From an uncultured Spirochaetaceae bacterium (GTDB lineage Bacteria; Spirochaetota; Spirochaetia; Sphaerochaetales; Sphaerochaetaceae), in contig CALXYM010000001.1 in the NCBI GenBank assembly GCA_944392965.1, positions 1 to 64,000 on the forward strand: a stretch of DNA of 64,000 bases. Reading direction: 5' to 3'. Position 1 is the stretch's first letter; each line of letters opens with the position of its first letter. Under the pieces are notes generated by a model, which saw only the letters and a list, made by a program, of their open reading frames with translations, made no database searches and was not told the origin of the DNA. Shown one piece after another: positions 10,045-18,214 of the stretch. A program made the translations under genes and the position numbers.

Positions 10045-10070
10045 GCCGGAACCAGGGCTTAGGTTCCGGT
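10045..10070 (-). terminator. Intrinsic terminator of the esterase/flavodoxin operon
   Basis: An 8-bp perfect stem CCGGAACC/GGTTCCGG (10046-10053 and 10062-10069). On the minus strand the stem is followed by CTTTTTC. It lies just past the stop of the flavodoxin gene at 10093. Confidence 0.8.
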
Positions 10071-10092
10071 TTTGAAGTATTAATCGATTTGA

Positions 10093-10626
10093 CTAAAGAT
10101 TCAGGTCATCAAGCCATGATGTTACCGTATTCTCATTTGCCCTGCTTCTGAATCTCATTCCTTCCAGCCATGTGGCACTCCAAGGGGCAGCCTCTTCAAG
10201 ATTCTCCGCGCTATTCCCGAGGGGAGAGGATGAGGATGTTGCGAATGGGATTATCGTCTTTCCCGAAAGATCCGAGTTCTCGATAAACGTGTATACGATA
10301 TGAGGTGCTTCTCCCCACCATAGTGGATAACCGAGGAAAACGGTGTCATAAGCAGAGAGGTCCGGGCTTGATGCAAGCTCCGGTCTGAATGATGGATCGT
10401 TGTGCTCCTCATTTACCCTGCTTCCCTCATCTCTCCAGTTAAGATCACTGGAAGAGTAGGGCTCTGCGGGAAGGAGTTCAAAAAGGTCTGCCCTCAGTTC
10501 ATCCGCAATTACATTTGCAACCCTCTCCGTGTTTCCTGTCGCGGAGAAGTATACGACTGCCGTATCCGCATAGACGGCGCTTACTGCTAATAACAGTATT
10601 GTCAGTATTGTTAAAGTTTTTCTCAT
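10093..10626 (-). CDS. Exported flavodoxin
   Basis: A flavodoxin-fold protein of 177 residues with an N-terminal signal peptide (MRKTLTILTILLLAVSAVYA, cleavage probably after YA). The FMN phosphate loop VVYFSATGNTERVA follows at once. GYPLWWGEAPHIVYTF is the next flavin loop, and SSSSPLGNSAENLEEAAP is the third. Flavodoxins are normally cytoplasmic; an exported one suggests electron transfer outside the inner membrane. The start at 10626 overlaps the upstream stop as ATGA and has AAAGGAG. It is the last gene of the operon 15109-10093. Confidence 0.85.
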   Translation of the reverse strand: MRKTLTILTILLLAVSAVYADTAVVYFSATGNTERVANVIADELRADLFELLPAEPYSSSDLNWRDEGSRVNEEHNDPSFRPELASSPDLSAYDTVFLGYPLWWGEAPHIVYTFIENSDLSGKTIIPFATSSSSPLGNSAENLEEAAPWSATWLEGMRFRSRANENTVTSWLDDLNL

Positions 10627-11660
10627 AATGTCTCCTTTATCCATGACTCAACGTGCATGGCTATCTCCTCGTTGTTCAGATCCTGGAACATGAAGTGATC
10701 GTTTCCATAGATTCCGATCTTCGGCAGATCGATTACCGTTGCTCCGTCATATGCTTCGGCAAACGCATATGCAGAACTTCTCATACCTTGCCATGCTGCA
10801 GTTGCTCCGATTGCGGGATCTCCGTTATCTATATAATCTCCATAGTAGAAAATGACAGGAATGTTCTTTTCCGTGATTGCATTATATTCATCACTTCCTA
10901 CAGCAGGAGCCGCACCTGGTTCTATGGCTACTATCGCAGCGATGTTGTCGGTGTAGAGGACTGCCGTCCATCCTGGCATGCCACCCTGCGAGTGAGTTAC
11001 AACGATGCTCTTTTCTCCCGTCATCTCATATACCCTGTCTACTGTTGCTGCAAGTGCACGTGCAACCGTGTCGTTATCGAAGTCAGAACCCATGTCCGAT
11101 CGCATTCCAGTATCCGGCGTCATCTGGCGGAAGAACTGATCCACTGATTCTGGATCGTTTGGAAACTGCGATCCCTCGTTTGGGACGCTTTCCCCGTTTA
11201 TCCATCTTCCAATCCTGAACTGCGTGTACCATCTCTGATCAAGTGTCTTCGTGCTTATTATTCCCGCAACAGACGTGCTTCCTGCCTCTCCACGTCTTGG
11301 TTCATCAATCAGGAATACTGGATGTCCTGATGAGAGGAAGATATCTGACCATCCATCCCTTCCATCAGGTGTCGTCATCCAGCCCATTCTGGACTGTCCA
11401 TATCCGTGGAGGAACACCATTGGCAATCCCTTCACCTCATATGGTATCTGATAAAGTACGTTGGCATGATCAACATGTGCCGTCTGGCCTGCTCCTGTTT
11501 CCTCCCAGTGGTTCTCAGGATCGAATACTCCATCGGAGGTTACCGTGATGCCTCCGGCGGAGAATATTCCCTGATCAGAAAGCATTATTGGTGCCTTTTC
11601 GGCCGTGATGGTGAAAATGGTGATTAGGAGGATGAATACAAGTGTCGTAATCCTTTTCAT
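10623..11660 (-). CDS. Secreted alpha/beta hydrolase
   Basis: 345 residues with a signal peptide (MKRITTLVFILLITIFTITA). It has an alpha/beta-hydrolase core: MVFLHGYGQSRMGW is the oxyanion-hole strand, VVTHSQGGMPGW the nucleophile elbow (Ser in HSQGG), and IGIYGNDHFMFQDLNNEE supplies the likely catalytic His. DYIDNGDPAIG may hold the acid. The substrate is unknown; esters or lipids are plausible. It starts directly after the carboxylesterase stop with no gap, and its own stop overlaps the flavodoxin start. Confidence 0.85.
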   Translation of the reverse strand: MKRITTLVFILLITIFTITAEKAPIMLSDQGIFSAGGITVTSDGVFDPENHWEETGAGQTAHVDHANVLYQIPYEVKGLPMVFLHGYGQSRMGWMTTPDGRDGWSDIFLSSGHPVFLIDEPRRGEAGSTSVAGIISTKTLDQRWYTQFRIGRWINGESVPNEGSQFPNDPESVDQFFRQMTPDTGMRSDMGSDFDNDTVARALAATVDRVYEMTGEKSIVVTHSQGGMPGWTAVLYTDNIAAIVAIEPGAAPAVGSDEYNAITEKNIPVIFYYGDYIDNGDPAIGATAAWQGMRSSAYAFAEAYDGATVIDLPKIGIYGNDHFMFQDLNNEEIAMHVESWIKETL

Positions 11661-13283
11661 TTAATTTTCCTCCGCGCTCAGTAAGAGTTCCATGAGTCTC
11701 TGGTCATGGTGATAACCCATGCTGTCAGTACTGTCAAAGATCTTCGTTGCACCATCCTCAAGAGTGTACTCCTCCCATCCAGGATTTCCTGTACGGGCAT
11801 AGTTTATCCATGCCTGGCTCATTCTCTTTTCCAGCGCTGCTGCATCCTCACCACCTCCGATCGTCGTGTCTGCTTTTTCTATATTGCTGAATACGAATGG
11901 AATCTCTGATGTATGGTAGGATGTATATATTCCGTTCATCACGGGTGAGGTCCAGGCAAAGACATATGCGTATACAGGTACGTTTGCGTTCTTTACTTTC
12001 GCGTTCATGATCTCAAGCATCGGAATTCTTATCGTGGAAGAGTCAATGAATGATGCATCTTTTTTCTCCTTTCCCGGATATGCTCTCAGAAATTCTGAGA
12101 CAACCTCATCTGCCAGATCCCCGTACATGGTTTTCAGGTGCGCATCAAGCTCCTCTTCAGTCCATGTGTTCGGGTTATCAGACTGAGTTTCTGTTATATT
12201 CCCCAGAAGGGATATCGCGGACCATTCGGTAAGATTAGACCCTATGAGAAGGCCATAATCCTCCGCACCTTCTGCAAATCCATCCTCTGTCACAGGATCG
12301 GTAGGAAGGAAATCCCCATCGACTACAGGTTCCCAAGAGAGCCCGTATCCACCACCGAGTGCAGCAGGGATTTTAAACTCATTCACAGTGGCTGTAAGAG
12401 CTCTGTCGGAGGCTGCTGAAAGATCATCATATGGAATGGTCTCAAGTTCCTTTGGATCTGTAACGCCGAGGTATTCCATCGTTAGTTCCGCGACACGGGC
12501 TGCGACATCTTTATCCATGAAGTGCACCCCCATCATTTCTGTAGCTCCGCTTTCAACAATCCCTCTCTCAAATAGACCTGAAGCATAAGGGCTCGTCATG
12601 AGTGCAAGTATTTTCGCTCCTCCTCCGCTCTCTCCGAACAGCGTGATATTCTCCGGATCTCCTCCAAATGATTCTATGTTCTCATGGATCCATTCCAGAG
12701 CATCGATGAGGTCCACGATTCCAATGTTTCCTGAGTATTTGTATTCCTCTCCATATGCGGAGAGATCAAGGTGTGCAAGAACATTGAGACGGTGATTCAC
12801 GGATACGACTACGACATCTCCTTCCCTGGCAAGGGATGCTCCGTCATAGACTGCTGTCTCCTGCGCTGATCCTGTACTGAATCCACCTCCGTGAAGCCAT
12901 ACCATCACAGGTCTTTTCGCCCCGTCATCAAGGCCTTTTGTCCAGATATTCAGATTCAGAGGACTTTCACTTGTCGCATAGATTCTGGCAGGTTCTTCCC
13001 AGCTTGAACCTGTACCTCCGATGTTCTGAGCCTGTTCAGATATCGGGCCATAAGCGTTCGCAAGAAATATGCCATCCCATGGCTCAACCTCCCTTGCGGG
13101 CATGAATCTCTCTTCTACTATGCCATATGGAATACCATGGAATGTATAGACTCCATCCCTTATATAGCCTTGGACGACTCCTGATGATATCTCCGTTGTC
13201 GCGATTCCCGGTCCGGCCTCAACAGTGGCAAAAAGGGAAAATGCCACAATCAGGCATGTAAGTAATGATAGTATCTTTTTCAT
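11661..13283 (-). CDS. Secreted carboxylesterase type B
   Basis: 540 residues with a signal peptide (MKKILSLLTCLIVAFSLFAT). Type B carboxylesterase signatures are FHGIPYG, VMVWLHGGGFSTGSAQE (oxyanion hole) and ITLFGESGGG with the nucleophile Ser. SPLNLNIW replaces the usual EDCLyLNIW, without the Cys. The late motif SYHTSEIPFVF places the catalytic His. It hydrolyses carboxylic esters outside the inner membrane. Its ATG overlaps the alcohol dehydrogenase stop as TGATG. Confidence 0.9.
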   Translation of the reverse strand: MKKILSLLTCLIVAFSLFATVEAGPGIATTEISSGVVQGYIRDGVYTFHGIPYGIVEERFMPAREVEPWDGIFLANAYGPISEQAQNIGGTGSSWEEPARIYATSESPLNLNIWTKGLDDGAKRPVMVWLHGGGFSTGSAQETAVYDGASLAREGDVVVVSVNHRLNVLAHLDLSAYGEEYKYSGNIGIVDLIDALEWIHENIESFGGDPENITLFGESGGGAKILALMTSPYASGLFERGIVESGATEMMGVHFMDKDVAARVAELTMEYLGVTDPKELETIPYDDLSAASDRALTATVNEFKIPAALGGGYGLSWEPVVDGDFLPTDPVTEDGFAEGAEDYGLLIGSNLTEWSAISLLGNITETQSDNPNTWTEEELDAHLKTMYGDLADEVVSEFLRAYPGKEKKDASFIDSSTIRIPMLEIMNAKVKNANVPVYAYVFAWTSPVMNGIYTSYHTSEIPFVFSNIEKADTTIGGGEDAAALEKRMSQAWINYARTGNPGWEEYTLEDGATKIFDSTDSMGYHHDQRLMELLLSAEEN

Positions 13284-14461
13284 CAGATCGCCTCCTTGAA
13301 AATCTCAAGAACCTCTTCGTGTGTAAGTGCTTTCGCTCCACTTTTAATAAGAATGGTACTCTCTGCTATCTTCTTGAGATTCTCTTCAGTGATTAGCTTG
13401 CTTGGCTCATCCTTCATCCTGAGTTCCATCAGGTGTGTAGGCAGATCCATTCTTTTAATAAGATCCTCAAGAGCGTTCAGTCCCGCTTTTGCGGTCTCTT
13501 CATCATTTTTTTCTTCTACATTGAATACGAACTTTGAGAAGCGTACCATCTTTTCTAGTACATTCTCATATACGTGTCTCATATAGATCGGCTGGAGGAC
13601 TGCAAGTCCCTCTCCGTGGTTGCAATCGGTATAGGCTCCAAGCTGATGTTCCATCATATGAACCTGGAAATCCGTCTTTCTTCCTATTTTCAGAATTCCA
13701 TTCTCAGCCATTGCTGAATCCCATGCAAGGTTACTTCTTGCCTCCTTATCAAGGTAGTCATTGATGACCACGTTTATGTTATCCACGGTGTTCCTCATCA
13801 CAGAAAGTGCGATGTCATCCGATGGGTTAAGTGTGGAAGATGTGCCAAAATATGTTTCCATCGCATGGGAGAGCGTATCGAATGCGCCTGAGAGAACCTG
13901 TTTTCTTGGAAGTGTCTTTATGATGTCATAATCGAGGAATGCAAAGGATGGTGCAGATACGAAAAGCCCGTTTTTCTGCTTTGTCTCCTCATTTGTTATT
14001 ACTGCGCCTCCGTTCATCTCACTTCCTGTGCCCGTAGCTGTGACGATGGCTCCCAAGGGTAGGGGAGCTACGCTTGAAACACCTCTTTTATTTATCTCAA
14101 GATCCCATATGTCCTCATCCGTTCTGGCCTGTAATGCGATTATCTTCGATGCATCGATTACAGATCCTCCTCCGACGGCGATGATGGCATCGACCTTCTC
14201 CTCCTTTGCCTTTCTTGCACCTTCTTTTACCTTCTCCCATGTAGGATTGGGCATTATTCCAGAGAAGAGTACGACCTCTTTCCCCTCTTCTTTTAAAATG
14301 GATGTGACTATGCTCAGGGTTCCTGTCTTGACGACGGAGCCTCCGCCATATGTGACCATGATCTTTTTATTGAATGTTTTTATCGCATCTTTCAGGTGTG
14401 CTTTCACACATCCCTTACCGCTGAATACCTTTGTCGGGTATGAATAGATGAAATTCTCCAT
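13283..14461 (-). CDS. Iron-containing alcohol dehydrogenase (YqhD/butanol-dehydrogenase type)
   Basis: 392 residues; reduces aldehydes to alcohols with NAD(P)H. The nucleotide-binding region is YGGGSV and AIIAVGGGSVIDASKIIA. Metal ligands of group III alcohol dehydrogenases are visible: Asp and His in GAFDTLSHAMETYF and the two His in MEHQLGAYTDCNHGEGLAV. It is the second gene of the operon, 12 bases after the flavoprotein. In this setting it may clear aldehydes, or use alcohols released by the exported esterases; that is inference. Confidence 0.93.
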   Translation of the reverse strand: MENFIYSYPTKVFSGKGCVKAHLKDAIKTFNKKIMVTYGGGSVVKTGTLSIVTSILKEEGKEVVLFSGIMPNPTWEKVKEGARKAKEEKVDAIIAVGGGSVIDASKIIALQARTDEDIWDLEINKRGVSSVAPLPLGAIVTATGTGSEMNGGAVITNEETKQKNGLFVSAPSFAFLDYDIIKTLPRKQVLSGAFDTLSHAMETYFGTSSTLNPSDDIALSVMRNTVDNINVVINDYLDKEARSNLAWDSAMAENGILKIGRKTDFQVHMMEHQLGAYTDCNHGEGLAVLQPIYMRHVYENVLEKMVRFSKFVFNVEEKNDEETAKAGLNALEDLIKRMDLPTHLMELRMKDEPSKLITEENLKKIAESTILIKSGAKALTHEEVLEIFKEAI

Positions 14462-14473
14462 TTTTCTCTCTCC

Positions 14474-15109
14474 TTATCTGATGAAGTTTGTAAATTCTGT
14501 CTTTTCTTCCTGCCGAGGAAGTTCTATTTTCGCTTTTCTTCCCGCCTCAAGGCATTTGAGCATGTATGTCATGTTACGGCCGAGAATTCTCATCGTCTGC
14601 ATGCCCTCCCCATCCTGTAAGACTTCCTCTGGTTTAGCACCGAATACTATCGGCCAGTATCTGGAGGTGACGATCGGCATCTGCATGAGGGTTAAGAATC
14701 TGTTGATCTGATCAAAAGTGGATACTGACCCTGCACGACGCGCGGAGATCACAGCCGATGCCGGTTTGTATGTGAATCTTCCGCTTCCCGCGTTCAGATC
14801 CGCATAGAACGCTCTTCCTAAGAATGATGTAAGAGCTCCATCTGCACCTCCCCAGTGTACGGGAGATCCGAAAAGGAAGCCGTCATAGGATCCTGCGATA
14901 TCAAGGAATTCATTGACCCTGTCGGAGAAAACACATTTCCCCGTCTCTCTGCACTTCTTGCAGGCAATGCAGCTGTTCAGGGCTTTGTTCCCGACCCAGA
15001 AATAATCGGTTCCGATTTCTTCTTCATTGAGGGTTTTCGCACATTCCATCAGTGCCGTATAGGTGCATCCCTCCTTATGAGGACTTGCATTTACTAAAAG
15101 GACTTTCAT
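14474..15109 (-). CDS. Iron-sulfur flavoprotein-like NAD(P)H-dependent oxidoreductase
   Basis: 211 residues, a paralogue of the protein at 4589-5206. VLLVNASPHKEGCTYTAL is the FMN loop. CIACKKCRETGKC repeats the CX2CX2CX4C motif. FGSPVHWGGADG is the second loop, and both proteins share SARRAGSVSTFDQINRF-type text near residue 135 and end in NFIR. It is the first gene of the operon running to 10093. The upstream region (15110-15231) contains AAGTTATAACTT (15203-15214) and a motif also found at 15740-15772. Confidence 0.87.
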   Translation of the reverse strand: MKVLLVNASPHKEGCTYTALMECAKTLNEEEIGTDYFWVGNKALNSCIACKKCRETGKCVFSDRVNEFLDIAGSYDGFLFGSPVHWGGADGALTSFLGRAFYADLNAGSGRFTYKPASAVISARRAGSVSTFDQINRFLTLMQMPIVTSRYWPIVFGAKPEEVLQDGEGMQTMRILGRNMTYMLKCLEAGRKAKIELPRQEEKTEFTNFIR

Positions 15110-15170
15110 GTCTTCTTACACTCCTTTCTTCTTACTAAGCAAAAATATATAACAGCAGAAGTAGGTGAAG

Positions 15171-15214
15171 AAGTCTTACTTTTTCAGGGACTTATTACCT
15201 GAAGTTATAACTTA
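15171..15214. promoter_or_regulatory. Candidate operator region, repeated at 15740-15772
   Basis: AGTCTTACTTTTTCA followed after 17 bases by GTTATAACTT (a 12-bp palindrome AAGTTATAACTT at 15203-15214). A near copy, AGTCTCACTTTTTCA then GTTATAACTT, lies at 15740-15772 at the 5' end of the broken aldo/keto reductase, in the same orientation. Both lie upstream of minus-strand genes, so a shared regulator is possible. The neighbouring LysR gene is one candidate. Confidence 0.4.
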
Positions 15215-15231
15215 AGAAACATGAAAATAAA

Positions 15232-15262
15232 AACCAGACGGTGTTTCCATCTCCGTCTGGTT
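15232..15262 (-). terminator. Intrinsic terminator
   Basis: A 10-bp stem AACCAGACGG/CCGTCTGGTT with an 11-base loop. On the minus strand it is followed by TTTTATTTTC. It would end transcripts from the broken aldo/keto reductase before the flavoprotein operon. Confidence 0.75.
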
Positions 15263-15316
15263 ACTCCTACCTTTGTGGATTTATAGTCCTCTTCTCTTAT
15301 ATTCTTATAATAGCAC

Positions 15317-15328
15317 GGGGGGGGGGGG
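15317..15328. repeat. Run of 12 G
   Basis: An uninterrupted G12 tract between the terminator at 15232 and the broken aldo/keto reductase. Long G runs are slippage-prone and can mediate phase variation, or can be miscalled in sequencing. No intact gene spans it here. Confidence 0.9.
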
Positions 15329-15372
15329 CAAGCTGTAAACCCTTTGTATTGTGCTTCCAGGTATATTTTTGA

Positions 15373-15747
15373 TTATTGTCTGGAACCGTGTCCTTTGAAC
15401 ACGATGAATGTCATTAAGGAGAGGGCATTGTCAATCTTATCAATTTCATCTTTCGTAAGTTTTACATCCGCGGCGTTGGCATTTTCTCTCATCCTTTCAG
15501 GCTCTCTTGTCCCTGGAATCGGTACGATATATGGTCTCTTGCTCATCATCCATGCAAGGGAGAGCTGCGGAATGGTGATTCTCCTTTCTCTGCTCATCGT
15601 GGTTAACAGCTCCAGCAGCACCCTTCCACTTTCGTATCCTTCCTTCGTGAACTGAGGAAGATTGTTACGATAGTCCCTGTCATCCTGGGTGTTCTTGTGA
15701 ATCAGTCCTGTGAGGAACCCATTTGCAAGAGGGGAGGGAAGTCTCAC
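15373..15747 (-). pseudogene. Aldo/keto reductase, C-terminal fragment
   Basis: The frame opens with LPSPLANGFLTG, the strand of an aldo/keto reductase barrel normally found near residue 210, and continues through LSLAWMMSKRPYIVPIPGT and ADVKLTKDEIDKIDNAL to a plausible C-terminus. The N-terminal two thirds, with the catalytic Tyr and Lys, is absent. The only start is a GTG, and an in-frame TAA lies just upstream. So it is a 5'-truncated remnant of about 120 residues. Confidence 0.8.
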
Positions 15748-15809
15748 TTTTTCATCTAGTTATAACTTTTGATTATAGGTAGGTGAAAAAACAAGACTTC
15801 TTAAATGCT

Positions 15810-15902
15810 ATGAGTATTGCTATCTTTAAAGCTGGAGGAAGAGAAGTGCTTGCATATAAGAAGCGTGACCCCAGAATAGTCGCGGCTCAGATCAATTCAT
15901 AA
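15810..15902 (+). other. 30-codon ORF of unknown nature
   Basis: A short open frame on the plus strand (ATG at 15810, TAA at 15900) encoding a basic peptide that contains FKAGGREVLAYKKRDPR. I do not recognise it. It has a fair GGAGG only inside the frame, not before the start. It is followed at 15932 by a strong plus-strand terminator, which suggests a plus-strand transcript or the tail of a lost gene. Confidence 0.25.
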
Positions 15903-15931
15903 CGCTCATATGCTCTCACGTCTTTTCTTTC

Positions 15932-16000
15932 GGGAGGGGCGGCTATACTCTTTTCTGTTTTCTTACATATCTATTTCTTGTGCCCGCTCCTCCCTTTTTT
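15932..16000 (+). terminator. Strong plus-strand terminator
   Basis: An 11-bp stem with one G-U pair (15932-15942 with 15984-15994, GGGAGG/CCTCCC at its base), a loop of about 40 bases, then TTTTTT. The T-run follows only on the plus strand, so it does not serve the converging LysR gene. Confidence 0.6.
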
Positions 16001-16913
16001 AGGGATTTTCAAAGATGGTTGAATCCGGCTTCAAGCCTCTCAGAGCATCCAGAAGCCTGACTATCATATCACTAGGGTCTGTGGAATAAAGTATTCCATA
16101 GGGAATGGAGAAGTCCCATTCCACGGGCAGAACTTTCAACAGGGGATGGACAGCCTTCCACATTCCCGTCGCCAGAAGGATATCATCACTCTCACTTGTA
16201 CGGTTGAATATGTCAACATCATAGAAATCGAAATCCACGATATGTATCTCAGGGTGCTCAGCGACGAGGAAATCACGGAGCTTGTCGACATATGAGCTCC
16301 AATTACGGTGCATCAGTAGAAGATTCTCTCCATTTAAATCTTCTATCGTTATCTTGTCTTTCTCTGCGAGGCGGTGCTTTATCGAAACCGCGACTGAGAG
16401 GGGAAGATAATCCACGATAAGCCCTTTGCATTTACGTAAATTGAGCATCGCCTCGTCGAAAATACCGAATATCACGTCTATGTTCTGTCCCAGGTTTGCA
16501 AGAATCTCTGAAGCGTTCTCAGGTGTGTTTGAGAATGGAACCAGTCTGAATTTCAAAGACGGAAATGCCTCATGTATCCTTGGCCAGAGGGAGAGAAGAG
16601 CCTCTGGCGGTGTGAGAGGGGAGGTTCCGATTCTTATCACGCTCTCTTCCTCACCCTGAGCTTTTTGCGCCCTTTCTATGGAATCCTTCGAGTACTGGAT
16701 TATGTATTTCGCGTCCTTGTAGAGGGATTCTCCCGCTTTCGTGAGTTTCAGTCCCCTATGTGTCCTTACAAAGAGAGGAACACCCACATCGTCTTCCAGA
16801 AGGTTCATCTGTTTTATCACGGCAGTGCTCGTTATATAGCCTACTTCCGCAGCCTTGTTGAAGCTTCCAGTGTCTGCAACTCGTATGAATGTTTCAAGTC
16901 TTGGGGAATACAT
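15999..16913 (-). CDS. LysR-family transcriptional regulator
   Basis: 304 residues. The N-terminal winged helix-turn-helix is RLETFIRVADTGSFNKAAEV with LTKAGESLYKDAKYI after it. The effector domain starts near residue 90 (VIRIGTSPLTPPEALL). It resembles small-molecule-responsive LysR proteins; the effector is unknown. It is transcribed alone. Targets may be the nearby flavoprotein operon or the aldo/keto reductase remnant, but that is position-based inference. Confidence 0.9.
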   Translation of the reverse strand: MYSPRLETFIRVADTGSFNKAAEVGYITSTAVIKQMNLLEDDVGVPLFVRTHRGLKLTKAGESLYKDAKYIIQYSKDSIERAQKAQGEEESVIRIGTSPLTPPEALLSLWPRIHEAFPSLKFRLVPFSNTPENASEILANLGQNIDVIFGIFDEAMLNLRKCKGLIVDYLPLSVAVSIKHRLAEKDKITIEDLNGENLLLMHRNWSSYVDKLRDFLVAEHPEIHIVDFDFYDVDIFNRTSESDDILLATGMWKAVHPLLKVLPVEWDFSIPYGILYSTDPSDMIVRLLDALRGLKPDSTIFENP

Positions 16914-16995
16914 ACATATAGAATATATCGTAAAGATTGTTGGAAAACTAGAAAAAAACAGGCAGAAAACGTTGTTTTTCGGTGTTTTTACCTTC

Positions 16996-17838
16996 CTATG
17001 GAATTTTTACCGTTACAAGATTTCCTTTGATGAGAGCATTTACGCCAAACTCATCCTTTCCTTCAAAATGAGAGAGGAATACAGAGGTTCCATCCATAAT
17101 AATTGCTCCTGGACTTTCTGTGTTGATTTCTCTTATCCCGTTCTCCGTCTCAAGGTAAATCACCCCATCTGAATAGGCATCAAGATCTCTTATATTCCCT
17201 CCGAGAAGGTTTACATCCTCTTTTCCTGATAAGATGGATAGATTCTCGAAACTGCTTTCCGCACTTGTTATTACGCCCCGGCTTTCTATAAGGCCATACC
17301 GGATGGATGAATTGCTTATAAGGGCATCTCCTTCATTGCTGATTTTCAGCTTATCCGTCATCAAGCCTTCAATGCTGAGTGTGCCTCCGTTCTCTATTTT
17401 TAATTCATCCAGAGAGAAAGGAGATATGTCGATGGAGCTGTTTTCTGCTTCGATGTTTAGACTGCGTATCTTAGGCGGAATGTTTACTATCAAGACTCCA
17501 TATGGAACTATCATACTCATTTCAGAATCTCTTTTCTCGCTTTTCATGTCATTGCTACGGGTAAGCGAATATGTGATCGTATCCCCGTCCCCTTGACTGA
17601 CATATATGCTTGCATCTGTTGAATAGATGTTGAGTCTTGTACTTTCTATGGGGATGGAGCCGTTTTTTCCTCTGCTGTTCAAATAGAGGTTAATACAGAA
17701 ATAGGCGCCAGATACGATGATTATTATCGTAATCAGTGCCGTAAGAATCGTCCTGTTATTCAGATGGGATCTTTCCTCTCCTTCTCGATGGAAGCGGGAG
17801 AACCATCCTCCATCATTCCTCTTTTCTGAATCGCTCAT
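16996..17838 (-). CDS. Membrane-anchored DUF4097-like protein of the psp operon
   Basis: 280 residues from the ATG at 17838 (AAGGA ahead). A charged cytoplasmic N-terminus (about 30 residues) precedes one transmembrane helix (ILTALITIIIIVSGAYFCIN). The rest is a repetitive beta-strand domain outside the membrane, with short turns such as IENGGTLSIEGL and ISNEGDALISNSS, like the right-handed beta-helix domains of DUF4097 (putative adhesin) proteins. Family members often sit with pspC. It is the last gene of the pspA operon and overlaps pspC by 26 bases. A sensor or scaffold role in envelope stress is inference. Confidence 0.65.
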   Translation of the reverse strand: MSDSEKRNDGGWFSRFHREGEERSHLNNRTILTALITIIIIVSGAYFCINLYLNSRGKNGSIPIESTRLNIYSTDASIYVSQGDGDTITYSLTRSNDMKSEKRDSEMSMIVPYGVLIVNIPPKIRSLNIEAENSSIDISPFSLDELKIENGGTLSIEGLMTDKLKISNEGDALISNSSIRYGLIESRGVITSAESSFENLSILSGKEDVNLLGGNIRDLDAYSDGVIYLETENGIREINTESPGAIIMDGTSVFLSHFEGKDEFGVNALIKGNLVTVKIP

Positions 17839-18214
17839 CCCAGTCCTTTTCTTTGTCGAACATCTCGCTTTCCATCTCTTCAACCTTTTTCTTGAGATCC
17901 TCGTATTCTTTTTTCAGGTCCTCGGTGCTCTTCTCACTCCACGTCGCATCCTCCGCATTGCGGTATTTTCTCTTCTCCCTGCGTTCTGAGAATGACTTCG
18001 GCTCATATGGAGAACTTACATCCTCCGCACTCTGCATCGGAAGGATGAGCGCCAGGAGAAGGTAGACTATGAGGCCGGGGAAGATGGATGTGAATAATAT
18101 TATGAGGAATACTATGAGCCTTGTCTCTTTTACTGGCAGATCCCTCCATTCAGCAAAGCCTGCTACGACACCGAAAATCTCTCCTCTTGGTGATCTTGTC
18201 CATCTCCTAGTCAT
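17813..18214 (-). CDS. pspC: PspC-domain membrane protein
   Basis: 133 residues. The PspC domain spans residues 1-60 (RSPRGEIFGVVAGFAEWRDL, then a transmembrane segment FPGLIVYLLLALILPM). A long charged coiled coil follows (TEDLKKEYEDLKKKVEEMES). PspC proteins sense inner-membrane stress and interact with PspA and PspB in enterobacteria. It overlaps the upstream gene by 8 bases. Confidence 0.88.
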   Translation of the reverse strand: MTRRWTRSPRGEIFGVVAGFAEWRDLPVKETRLIVFLIILFTSIFPGLIVYLLLALILPMQSAEDVSSPYEPKSFSERREKRKYRNAEDATWSEKSTEDLKKEYEDLKKKVEEMESEMFDKEKDWDERFRKEE

